Assembly (NCBI RefSeq): GCF_006542665.1
Contig: NZ_AP019735.1
Span: forward strand, 310,001 to 374,000
Reading direction: 5' to 3'
Origin: Alistipes communis
GTDB lineage: Bacteria; Bacteroidota; Bacteroidia; Bacteroidales; Rikenellaceae
Length of the DNA stretch: 64,000 nucleotides
Shown: piece by piece, positions 54,205-62,233 of the stretch
Position numbering within the stretch: the first letter of the stretch is position 1
Layout: each line of letters begins with the position of its first letter
Program-made: the position numbers and the translations under genes
Notes under the pieces: generated by a model
Told to the model about the DNA's origin: nothing
Database searches by the model: none
The model's input: only the letters and a program-made list of their open reading frames with translations

Positions 54205-54780
54205 TTATCGGAACACGGCCCATCCTATTTTCGTGCCGACATATTGTTCTTCCCGGATCGGATCATACCCTACTATGACCTCACCGCTCCATCGGCCTCT
54301 CGTATAGCGTCCGTAGATGCCCGCCCACTGGTTGTATGGATCGATTCCGAGGGCGAGTCCCGTTTCCCAGCGCGGCGGCCGCACCTCGGTATGCAGTTTT
54401 GTAACCGTAATCTCACGGACAACGGGCTTTACTACGGCCGAAGCCCGCAACAGCCGGTTTTCTCCTACGGTCGCATCGACAAGGAATGTTCCGGTCGAAT
54501 CGGCGGAGAAATCCAGCCGGTAATCCCGTTCGAGCAGATAGTCGGCGATAATTGCGGCTGTATCTACACTCATGTATTTCCATACCGTATCGGCCGGTTC
54601 GCGCACCGCGACCGGATAAGGTTCCCGAATGGTGTCGTACACGGGAACCGGCCACGGCACCCATCGGGTAACGGTGCTGTCGCGCATTTCGACGGAAGCC
54701 GCCCCGCGGCGGTAGCCCCAGCCGAAAAACAGTGAACCGACGATGAGCACGGCCAATAGATATGCGAGCAGTCGTCTCAC
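54205..54780 (-). CDS. Membrane-anchored protein of the prophage lysis module
   Basis: 191 residues. One N-terminal membrane helix (LLAYLLAVLIVGSLFFGWGY), then a periplasmic-type domain with Pro-rich (WVPWPVPVYDTIREPYPVAV) and beta-rich parts. It resembles Bacteroidota phage proteins of the DUF6808 type, as I recall, but this is not certain. It may be a spanin-like or accessory lysis protein because it follows the endolysin with a 4-base overlap. Confidence 0.6.
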   Translation of the reverse strand: MRRLLAYLLAVLIVGSLFFGWGYRRGAASVEMRDSTVTRWVPWPVPVYDTIREPYPVAVREPADTVWKYMSVDTAAIIADYLLERDYRLDFSADSTGTFLVDATVGENRLLRASAVVKPVVREITVTKLHTEVRPPRWETGLALGIDPYNQWAGIYGRYTRGRWSGEVIVGYDPIREEQYVGTKIGWAVFR

Positions 54781-55181
54781 AGATGCAACACCTGCCTTCG
54801 GTTCTTCCCGTCGGCACGGTATGAAATATGGATCCAGCGGCCCCGATTCTCGTCGATGAGCTGGTCGAAGGGGATCGCGCTGGCTGCGATGCGTTCGAAC
54901 AGCCGCAGATTATCCGCGACGCTGCCGGTGGTGATGTCGGCCGCTTCGCCCTTCATGTGCTGGCTTGCCGCAGCTCCGCCGACGGCTGCGTTGAGCGCCG
55001 GCGATCGGTAGCCGCTGTTCACGCCGATCGGCTTGCCCCAAAGTTCGCGCACGGGATCGAGGCATTCGTCCATCAGCGCATTGAGCCGGCGAATGACGTC
55101 GTGCGACGGCGCGTTGTCGATGCTGCGCGCTGCGGCCGTATCGGAACGCAGCAATTCGGAAAGGGTGAAATACGTTGCCAT
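54777..55181 (-). CDS. Phage endolysin, peptidase M15 family
   Basis: D-Ala-D-Ala carboxypeptidase/L,D-endopeptidase-type lysin that degrades peptidoglycan. 134 residues. VNSGYRSPALNAAVGG is the conserved start, the zinc ligands are His75 and Asp82 in SQHMKGEAADI, and His118 in RWIHISY is the third. No signal peptide, so it would need a holin. It lies between the holin candidate and the membrane-anchored protein. Confidence 0.87.
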   Translation of the reverse strand: MATYFTLSELLRSDTAAARSIDNAPSHDVIRRLNALMDECLDPVRELWGKPIGVNSGYRSPALNAAVGGAAASQHMKGEAADITTGSVADNLRLFERIAASAIPFDQLIDENRGRWIHISYRADGKNRRQVLHL

Positions 55182-55183
55182 AC

Positions 55184-55366
55184 CTATCCTTTCATTCGGT
55201 CATACCACATCTTTGCCCGCCAGCCTGCGGCGGCTCCTGCGGCCGCCCCGAATCCTGCGCAGAGCGTCGCCGTGGTGCGGATGCCACTCGGCAGGAGGTT
55301 GAACAGAACGACCAGCGCAATGACGGCGGCCGACACGCAGAGCGCGATTTCGACTTGCTTTTTCAT
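55184..55366 (-). CDS. Small membrane protein, holin candidate
   Basis: 60 residues from the ATG at 55366 (the frame is open to 55399). Two hydrophobic segments, EIALCVSAAVIALVVLFNLL and TTATLCAGFGAAAGAAAGW, and a basic C-terminus (RAKMWYDRMKG) give the layout of a class II holin. It ends 2 bases before the endolysin start, the normal place for a holin. There is no sequence family I can name. Confidence 0.55.
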   Translation of the reverse strand: MKKQVEIALCVSAAVIALVVLFNLLPSGIRTTATLCAGFGAAAGAAAGWRAKMWYDRMKG

Positions 55367-55402
55367 GGCTTTTACAGTATTAAGGTTGAAGCGATTCATA
55401 CG

Positions 55403-56005
55403 TTATCGATACTCGGGCAGCAGGTATTGGATGTTCATGGCCGCCGTGTGCATGATCTCCCGCGCATTCTCCTCCGATACGGACAGCGGGCGGGTGAACT
55501 CGCAGAAGATGCTGCCTATCCAGTCGTGGCGGTTGTCGTTGAGCCGTTTGATGATGGCCGCCCGACATCCGTAACTCGAAAGGATGGACTTCGCATATTT
55601 GTCGTTCACCTGCTCGTCGATGTCCGTGATGTAGAGGAAGAGATTCTTCACCAGATCGCTGCTGAACTTCGGCACCTCCGAAATCGGAAGGCCCTGCATG
55701 TGCGGTTTCATCGGTTCCACCCCTTTGCGCTTGACCTCGTAATAGACGGACAGCAGACTCTCGTTGCCGAGCGGATGCGGCTGTACGATATAGACCCGAT
55801 CGGCATCCAGCTCGTGCAGGACGCTCCACAACTCACCGTACACGATAGACGAATTGTCGGCCCGACGGATGCTTTTCGTCTCTTCGTCCTTTTTGAACTT
55901 CTCGATTTTCAGGTCGGTCAGCTTGTTTTTGCTGTACTGGTTATAGGCGAACCACGCAGCGATAATAGTCCCGAGGGCACTGATGATTGCGGGGAGGTAT
56001 TCCAT
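55403..56005 (-). CDS. Prophage protein with N-terminal membrane helix
   Basis: Not recognised. 200 residues: a membrane helix (LPAIISALGTIIAAWFAYNQ), a charged coiled-coil-like segment (NKLTDLKIEKFKKDEETKS) and a soluble domain of about 150 residues (VYGELWSVLHELDADRVYIV, GCRAAIIKRLNDNRHDWIGS). The soluble part has a GAF-like pattern of strands, but that is a guess. It lies just before the holin candidate. Confidence 0.5.
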   Translation of the reverse strand: MEYLPAIISALGTIIAAWFAYNQYSKNKLTDLKIEKFKKDEETKSIRRADNSSIVYGELWSVLHELDADRVYIVQPHPLGNESLLSVYYEVKRKGVEPMKPHMQGLPISEVPKFSSDLVKNLFLYITDIDEQVNDKYAKSILSSYGCRAAIIKRLNDNRHDWIGSIFCEFTRPLSVSEENAREIMHTAAMNIQYLLPEYR

Positions 56006-56019
56006 AGCGATTTCAAAGG

Positions 56020-56325
56020 TTAAGCGTCGTGTACATGCAGTGATTCCACCTCTTCGCGCTGCGCCACCCGTTCGGCTTCGAGCTCGGCGAGGGTCATCTC
56101 GTAGCGGTTGTACTCCTCTTCTATCTGCCGGCGTTCGTCATCTGTCAGCGACAGAATTTCCGAATCGGGCGGAAACAGAATGCCGGAATCTGTGTAGTTC
56201 CATTTTTCCAATCCCCGTTCATCGGTAATCTTTCCCCCGTACAGGTTGCACAGGACGCTGCCGTCCTCCACGATTTGTATCACTTCTGCCTCGCTATAAG
56301 GCGGGAAATCGATCTTCTTTCTCAT
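56020..56325 (-). CDS. Hypothetical prophage protein, 101 residues
   Basis: Not recognised. Acidic soluble protein with an N-terminal RKKIDFPPYSEAEVIQIVED and a C-terminal charged helix (DDERRQIEEEYNRYEMTLAE). It overlaps the fibre-like gene by 4 bases, so it may be a small accessory or chaperone of that protein (inference). Confidence 0.5.
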   Translation of the reverse strand: MRKKIDFPPYSEAEVIQIVEDGSVLCNLYGGKITDERGLEKWNYTDSGILFPPDSEILSLTDDERRQIEEEYNRYEMTLAELEAERVAQREEVESLHVHDA

Positions 56326-58214
56326 ACCCCTAAATATTTACATATTACTCTTACTCGCATACCTCCGGACGTTGTATTTCCTGTCGCCATAACTTTAAGA
56401 TATTGGACAGTAGGGTCTATCGTAATACCTGTCCCATTATATACGGATTTGTTACCGGCGGCGGAGACTGAATATACGGCTCGTGCGTTATAGACCGTCG
56501 CGCCGTATATGAACGCCCGTTCATCCGTCCAGTTTTGCACGGTGACATTTGTCAATGCAGACGCATTGTAATTATAAACGGCCACGGCCAGAGCCACATA
56601 TCCTCTCGGTACGTCGATCCGTTTATTGGCTGTTCCTTCGGCAATATCGGTAAAGAATATACCGCTGTCTATGACTATTTCGCCTTGATTCGGGACACTT
56701 TGATACGACAGTTCGGCCGTGCCGCCCGTTGCGGTCGGAACATACGGCAGATCGAGGCCCGCGCCCGACGTGTCGCGCCACTTGTCTGCCAACAGACCTG
56801 CGGCGATGTATTCGGCGACCAGTCCGGTGCGCATCTCACCCGACAGAGGCAGCATATACCGTTCGGGCTCGCCGCCGTTCCACAGCGTGGCGACCTCCGA
56901 GGCCGTGAGGGCGTAGTTGAAGATGCGATGAAAACGGACAATTCCTTTGAAAATGTAAGCCGAGGTAAGCCGGCCGACGATATACACATTCGCATTTTGA
57001 TAATTGGGAAAAACAGATGTCTGATTTGTCAGGACTCCATTTACATATACTTTCCCCGTTGTATTCGCAACATCCACCGACAGTAGCACATGGTATGATG
57101 TTTCAGGAGACACCCGACCCGCATTCATTAACTGTGACCCTATGTACGCATACATCGATCCATTAGAGACGAACAGTTGAACGTTGCTTTGGGAGCCCCT
57201 TGCAGTCGTAAATAGCCTTTGATCCGTAGTTACGTCATCTCCTGTCGTGAAACATATTTCATGTGTCCGATCCCCTTCGAACAACAATGCCGGAGCGTCT
57301 GACGAAAAATATCCATCCGAGGTATTTACTCCCGTCTGACGCCCTTCGAGCGGAGCTATCTGCGACGACTCGACGAAGCCCGTCGCGGGGTCGAGGTCGG
57401 CTTTGCCGGCGAGTGCAACGGGAATATCCGATACGGACACAGAGGTACGCGTCGCTGAAAAGGTGCCTCCTGACTCTGTAATGGTCAATGCAATGTATTT
57501 CCCCGAAGATATATATTCGATTTCGAGTGTTATTTTCAGTGGCAGACCAACACTCCTATTTACATCTACTATCACAGGAATAGATGCACTCCTGTTCGCC
57601 GCAGCGGGATCGGTCGACACAACGACGATACAGTTTCGCCCGAGCAACTTCGAGCATAACTTTCTGAATGCGTCTACACCCCCGACGGCCGCACTGATCT
57701 CTTCGCTCGTACTGTCGCTATCGATGCCGAGATAACCGGAGGGAAGGGCCGTGTTGTTGAGCAGATCGGCCCACTCCATCGATGATGCCGTATACGGCAG
57801 TCTCGATAAGGTAAATGTTTCCGATGTCAACGTAAGACTGGACGGGAGCACGTATGTCTGCGATGCATAATATCCGATGACGGCCTTCGTATCGGCATGC
57901 ACTCCATATCCTGACGGTACGAGGTATTGTCCTCCGTTATCGGGAATCCTGACAACAGGTACCGTGTGAATCGGATCCGCAACGATCCGATCGTATGCTG
58001 CCGCGATTTCAGAGGCAGACATATCGGGCAGATAGCTGTCGTCTATGGGGCCGGCTTTGGTCAACAACACCACAGGGGTTGTGTTCCCCAGAAACTCGGC
58101 GATCTGGTCGAGCGTGGCGAAGGTGGACATGCTATCCCCGTCCTGAATCTCCAACGCAACCGCACCGTTCAGGGTCTGAGCTTGCTGTAAGTCTTTGATC
58201 TTATAATTTGCCAT
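56322..58214 (-). CDS. Phage tail fibre-like protein with LamG-type domain
   Basis: 630 residues, probably a receptor-binding part of the tail. The N-terminus (NYKIKDLQQAQTLNGAVALE) is followed by a long repetitive region. A LamG/concanavalin-like domain lies at about 290-440, seen in LLFEGDRTHEICFTTGDD, SYHVLLSVDVANTTGKVYVN and IVRFHRIFNYALTASEVATL. The C-terminal 150 residues are beta-rich. Glycan binding is inferred from the fold and from the gene position next to the lysis module. Confidence 0.65.
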   Translation of the reverse strand: MANYKIKDLQQAQTLNGAVALEIQDGDSMSTFATLDQIAEFLGNTTPVVLLTKAGPIDDSYLPDMSASEIAAAYDRIVADPIHTVPVVRIPDNGGQYLVPSGYGVHADTKAVIGYYASQTYVLPSSLTLTSETFTLSRLPYTASSMEWADLLNNTALPSGYLGIDSDSTSEEISAAVGGVDAFRKLCSKLLGRNCIVVVSTDPAAANRSASIPVIVDVNRSVGLPLKITLEIEYISSGKYIALTITESGGTFSATRTSVSVSDIPVALAGKADLDPATGFVESSQIAPLEGRQTGVNTSDGYFSSDAPALLFEGDRTHEICFTTGDDVTTDQRLFTTARGSQSNVQLFVSNGSMYAYIGSQLMNAGRVSPETSYHVLLSVDVANTTGKVYVNGVLTNQTSVFPNYQNANVYIVGRLTSAYIFKGIVRFHRIFNYALTASEVATLWNGGEPERYMLPLSGEMRTGLVAEYIAAGLLADKWRDTSGAGLDLPYVPTATGGTAELSYQSVPNQGEIVIDSGIFFTDIAEGTANKRIDVPRGYVALAVAVYNYNASALTNVTVQNWTDERAFIYGATVYNARAVYSVSAAGNKSVYNGTGITIDPTVQYLKVMATGNTTSGGMRVRVICKYLGV

Positions 58215-58218
58215 AGTG

Positions 58219-58581
58219 TCATTCGGTTTTGGGTAGATCGCCCAGACGCAGGAAATCGTGTACGTTGGACGGATGTTGTCTGAGATGATGCCGAGCCGCT
58301 GCGGCCGTCAGATTCAGGTGTGTGTAGAGTTTTCCGCGATAGCGGATCACGATGCCGGATTTGAGCATGTAACCGCCGTTTGCGCCTTTCTGCTCCTTCC
58401 GCAAATAGGAGGCGATCATCGCGGCCGCATCACGGAAGCGGTTGGGACACCGGCCGCTGAAATCGGAAAGCATCGGACGCCCGAACACTTCCCGATAATC
58501 CGATTCGATCCGCTTCTTCTCTTCCATGCACAGAGAGGTGCCCGATGCGCACCTCTCCATGTACCAGTCCAACGGTTGCAT
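58219..58581 (-). CDS. Hypothetical prophage protein, 120 residues
   Basis: Not recognised. The ATG at 58581 gives QPLDWYMERCASGTSLCME, then SDYREVFGRPMLSDFSG, RDAAAMIASYLRKEQKG and SGIVIRYRGKLYTHLNL. It is soluble with two Cys near the N-terminus. It lies between the tail-tube-like gene (8-base gap) and the fibre-like gene (4-base gap), so it is probably a tail-associated protein. Confidence 0.55.
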   Translation of the reverse strand: MQPLDWYMERCASGTSLCMEEKKRIESDYREVFGRPMLSDFSGRCPNRFRDAAAMIASYLRKEQKGANGGYMLKSGIVIRYRGKLYTHLNLTAAAARHHLRQHPSNVHDFLRLGDLPKTE

Positions 58582-58589
58582 ACCCCCCC

Positions 58590-59171
58590 CTACTCGGCCG
58601 GAGTACACAATGCTTCCAGCGCGGCGCGAGAAGCGTCGATACCGCCGGCGTCGAAGAAGATCTGCGGCGTCGGTGCGTTCTGCTCGATCAGGTCGCCGCC
58701 CCAACCTCCGTTGTAGCCGTCGCCGTACTTGTCGAGCGTCGCGTTCTGCATCGATGCGCCCTGTTCGTAGCCGATCACACAGAACGCCTGGCTGCCGTCC
58801 GCACCCTTCGCCTTGTTCTCGTAGACAGCGACCCAGTCCTCGTTCTTGAACGCCTCGATGTTCTGCGAGTTCGCGGGGCTGTCGGCCAGCATACGCAGCG
58901 GCAGCGTCTTGTTGATGGCGATGCCGATTTCGGCGTTCTGATCCTCGTAGATCAGCCCGTTGTAGGGCGTTTTGGAGGGAATCGAGAACCGATAGGCCCT
59001 CTTGCCGGATTTGAGTGCGATCTTGGTGATCTTCGGTTTGGTGTAGGTCGTCGCCGATTCGTCCAGATCGGACTTCTTGATAAGATAGGCAATCTTCTCG
59101 ACGCCCACCCCATAGACCGTGTTGCAATCTTGCAGGATATCGCCTGCCAGATCATTGATACATTCTGCCAT
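58590..59171 (-). CDS. Putative major tail tube protein
   Basis: 193 residues, beta-rich. ALKSGKRAYRFSIPSKTPYN and WVAVYENKAKGADGSQAFCV followed by IGYEQGASMQNATLDKYGD resemble tail tube proteins of Bacteroidota siphophages, which carry a KG.GS.F.V.G pattern in the same place. I remember this pattern but cannot verify it. It lies after the tape-measure gene in the direction of transcription, an unusual order. Confidence 0.5.
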   Translation of the reverse strand: MAECINDLAGDILQDCNTVYGVGVEKIAYLIKKSDLDESATTYTKPKITKIALKSGKRAYRFSIPSKTPYNGLIYEDQNAEIGIAINKTLPLRMLADSPANSQNIEAFKNEDWVAVYENKAKGADGSQAFCVIGYEQGASMQNATLDKYGDGYNGGWGGDLIEQNAPTPQIFFDAGGIDASRAALEALCTPAE

Positions 59172-59262
59172 TGTTTTTTTAATTTATTATAAAAGGGTTA
59201 ATTCGTGTTTGAAGCAAATATAGGATACGCAGGAAGGGTTCCTCCGAACTTTTCGCTGTTTT

Positions 59263-61704
59263 TTACCTTTTGCGTCCGGCGTAGCGCGCCGTCTCATCCT
59301 GCACCTTGACCCGCCGCTGACCGTTGTTTATATCCCTGACCGTCACGACAGGATTCGGAAGCCGGCGCATCACGCGCTCGAACATCTGTTCCATCTGACG
59401 CATCCCCGAACTCTTCTCCGGAAGATGCCGCGTCGGAATGGCGTTGCCGCCGCTCGACACGTTCATCATCGAGAGCACCGGCCCCCAATCCACGACCGCA
59501 CGGGCCGTCATCACGGCCTCGCCGTTGGACAGCCGCGCAGGGATGCTGTCGCTCGTACCCGTACCGGGGCCGGTCACAAGACCGCCGCGGGCATAGTGGT
59601 ATTTCGCGCCCTCCTCGGCCGCAGTACTATTCAACGATTTCATCTGAGATATAACGCTCGTAATGGTCGCAATAGCAGTAATGGAAGCTGCGATGCCCTC
59701 CCAAATATTGCCAGTGGAGAACGCCTTACTCAACGCTGCACCCATTGACGCGATAGCTTGGGCCATACCTAACACTGCAACAACCGGCGCGCTCGCCCCA
59801 GCTTCTTCTGCCAAGCCACCCAGCGCACCCGCGAGATCGCTGGCGGCTTGAAAACTCATTTGCATGCTCTGCGCCTCTTTTTGGGCGCCTTTATTCATTT
59901 CGTCATGCAGGCGAATGAGCATTTCAAGCCGGCGGTTGTCTATTTCGATAGCCGAATCCCCCATTGCTCGGTACGCTGCGGCATACGAATCGAATTCGGC
60001 CAACTGTTCCCGAAGAATGGCAACGGTTTCATTCTGCGCGGCCTCATCTCCGCCTGTGGCCTGCGCATTCAGAATCCGATTCCGGTATTCGGACTGTTTC
60101 TGATTATATTGGGATATGAACTCGGCCGATACATCCTTGTCCATCTGCGACAGGATTTTTTCGAAATCACCCGTCACGTCAATACCCATCTTACGAATGA
60201 TTTCCCGTTGCTCGTCAACCCATTTTTGAAGCTCCTGTTTGCTGCGGGCATAATACCCCTCCATCATTCGTTCTGCTTTTTTTACGCCGGATTCATCAGC
60301 ATACGGGTCGTCGTTCGCCGATTTTGAACTTTTCTCAGATTCTTTTATTCCCGCTCTGTCGAGGATTGATTTTGCATCCGCATTTCGTGTGACAGTCAAT
60401 TGCGTGAATGCCGATGCTTCCGCTTCGAGGGCTTCGACCTCGGCTAATATTTCCTTCTTCTCGTCTTCGGTATATGCTCTACGACGATATTCATAACTGG
60501 TATCTCCATACTCATCTATTCCTGCGTAGACTATTTCACCTGTACCTCTTTTTATTTTGTCTTCCGCTTTTTGTCGGGCAATCAACGCATCTTTGTACTT
60601 TTGAGTTGCCAGTTCGTTCGCAGCATTAGCTTGCGCGCGCAGATTCATTGCTTCGATAAACGCATCCGTATTCTGAATAAACAGATTATCGGCGTCCGCA
60701 ACCGTTGTTATAGCTACTCCCAACTTATCGAACGCCTCTCGGTTGTTTTTAACGAACTCTGTTTTTGCTTTGAGATCATCTCCCAATTGATTCCATTGCA
60801 GCTGCAAGGCCCTGAGTTGGGCAACCTGATCGCCATAACTGCCGGAAGATTCTGCCATTTGCTTATTCACCTCTGCCTGGGCTTCCGCCATTGTCATGGC
60901 GGCCTCTCGCCCCTTGAACAGATTCCCGATCCAGCTGACAATATCCTTCCCATATACCGTGAGCAAGGTAATGCCGACGGATATAAGGCTGTTCCAGCTG
61001 AACACAGCATCTCCCAACTGTTTGAGGATCGGTACTCCCTGCTTGCCCTCCTTCATGGCCAATTTATTGGCCGCACGAAGTTTGTTGATCTCGTCGACAA
61101 GCATCGGGATATTGTTCGAGATGGCGAGGAAAAACATATTCGCTCCCATTGTGGCCGACGGCAATTCGCGGACGATCTGCGACACCGATACATTCAGTCC
61201 GTTGAATGCCGACTGGTAATTACCCACATTCGAACGGAAATTCCCCAGACGCTGTTCGGCCGCACTGACTTGCGCCTGCATCTTGGATATTCGCTCCGCT
61301 ATCCCATTGCCTACGGAACCCTCTCGATCGGCGGCCGACAGTGCATTATACTGTGCCGTAAGATCGCGAATGGATTTACGCAGCCCATTTACCGAACCTT
61401 CGAGATTCTTCTCCTCTTTGATATTGTCCTGAATCTCGTGCGAGTATAATCGCATCGCCGATTGAAGCGCCTTTACCTCTTCCCTGTTCGCAACCAACTC
61501 TTGCGTTGTTTGGGCTACCTGTTCATTATAGGCCTCCTCGTCGATCGTTCCGGCTTTGCGTGCGGCTTTAAGTCCCTTCAAACCGGACTTCAATTCGGAG
61601 ATACGGTCGTTGAGCGTATCGATACGTTTAGCCGATTCGGACATTCCCTTGATCAAATCCGAGTATTTTACGCGGATATTGATAATTTTATCAATGTTTT
61701 CCAT
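59263..61704 (-). CDS. Phage tail tape measure protein
   Basis: 813 residues, long coiled-coil and helical protein that sets tail length. Residues 1-180 are heptad-rich (RIDTLNDRISELKSGLKGLK). Two hydrophobic segments lie near 205-235 and 240-275. A second coiled-coil stretch follows, then a low-complexity Ala-rich helix with AALSKAFSTGNIWEGIAASI. The C-terminus has YARGGLVTGPGTGTSDSIPA followed by RLSNGEAVMTARAV, a common tape-measure motif. The promoter of the opposite-strand gene lies immediately upstream of its start. Confidence 0.8.
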   Translation of the reverse strand: MENIDKIINIRVKYSDLIKGMSESAKRIDTLNDRISELKSGLKGLKAARKAGTIDEEAYNEQVAQTTQELVANREEVKALQSAMRLYSHEIQDNIKEEKNLEGSVNGLRKSIRDLTAQYNALSAADREGSVGNGIAERISKMQAQVSAAEQRLGNFRSNVGNYQSAFNGLNVSVSQIVRELPSATMGANMFFLAISNNIPMLVDEINKLRAANKLAMKEGKQGVPILKQLGDAVFSWNSLISVGITLLTVYGKDIVSWIGNLFKGREAAMTMAEAQAEVNKQMAESSGSYGDQVAQLRALQLQWNQLGDDLKAKTEFVKNNREAFDKLGVAITTVADADNLFIQNTDAFIEAMNLRAQANAANELATQKYKDALIARQKAEDKIKRGTGEIVYAGIDEYGDTSYEYRRRAYTEDEKKEILAEVEALEAEASAFTQLTVTRNADAKSILDRAGIKESEKSSKSANDDPYADESGVKKAERMMEGYYARSKQELQKWVDEQREIIRKMGIDVTGDFEKILSQMDKDVSAEFISQYNQKQSEYRNRILNAQATGGDEAAQNETVAILREQLAEFDSYAAAYRAMGDSAIEIDNRRLEMLIRLHDEMNKGAQKEAQSMQMSFQAASDLAGALGGLAEEAGASAPVVAVLGMAQAIASMGAALSKAFSTGNIWEGIAASITAIATITSVISQMKSLNSTAAEEGAKYHYARGGLVTGPGTGTSDSIPARLSNGEAVMTARAVVDWGPVLSMMNVSSGGNAIPTRHLPEKSSGMRQMEQMFERVMRRLPNPVVTVRDINNGQRRVKVQDETARYAGRKR

Positions 61705-61736
61705 TTTGATAAGTTGTTTTATTTTTCATATCTTTG
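61705..61736 (+). promoter_or_regulatory. Promoter of the moron candidate
   Basis: TTTG at 61705-61708, a 20-base spacer, and TATCTTTG at 61729-61736: a complete host-type -33/-7 pair, 24 bases before the ATG at 61760. It sits in the 55-base gap between two opposite genes. Confidence 0.75.
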
Positions 61737-61759
61737 TTCTTAACCAAATCTCAATCATC

Positions 61760-62233
61760 ATGACAGGCATCTATGCAATCATCGGAATCGTAATGCTGGT
61801 ATTCGGCATTCTGCAAATCGTTCTTTTCTTCAAACTCTGGGGAATGACGAACGATGTAGGTCAAATCAAGGGTTTACTATCTAATCTTTCAACTCAAAAA
61901 GCTACCGCTGCAATGAGTTCTCATGATTTAGAGCAAACATCGTCCGAACAAAAAACCGAACAAAAAGTTGTCGGGGAATGGCCCGTGGGAACTCTTGTTG
62001 TTCATACGGCTACGTGGCAACAGATGCGCATCAAGGAAATCACGCCCGACCATAAATATGTGTGCACACAAGGTAATCTTGTTAGGGGGACATATGCAAA
62101 GGGATGTTTGATGTCATATGAAGACTACGTTACTACCATTTTAAGTGAAAACAACTCCAGCGGCTCCATAGTAGGCATTTTGATTGCTCTTATCGGTATT
62201 TTAATCATCGCTATTCTATTTTTTACAGCTTGA
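61760..62233 (+). CDS. Small membrane protein on the opposite strand of the tail genes (moron candidate)
   Basis: Not a recognised family. 157 residues: a membrane helix at about 4-26 (IYAIIGIVMLVFGILQIVLF), a polar middle with a compact beta-like part (WPVGTLVVHTATWQQMRIKE, PDHKYVCTQGNLVRGTYAKG) and a second membrane helix at about 135-157 (IVGILIALIGILIIAILFF). It is the only plus-strand gene between 54205 and the right edge, AT-richer than its neighbours, and has its own promoter. Its end overlaps the convergent tail gene by 11 bases. Such genes are often expressed in lysogens; exclusion of other phages is possible but unproven. Confidence 0.65.
   Translation: MTGIYAIIGIVMLVFGILQIVLFFKLWGMTNDVGQIKGLLSNLSTQKATAAMSSHDLEQTSSEQKTEQKVVGEWPVGTLVVHTATWQQMRIKEITPDHKYVCTQGNLVRGTYAKGCLMSYEDYVTTILSENNSSGSIVGILIALIGILIIAILFFTA

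Noticed and set aside
54205..56325. Anti-phage defence island near the integrase
   Set aside because: The genes fit a phage lysis module (M15 lysin, holin candidate, membrane protein); no defence-type domain is recognisable.
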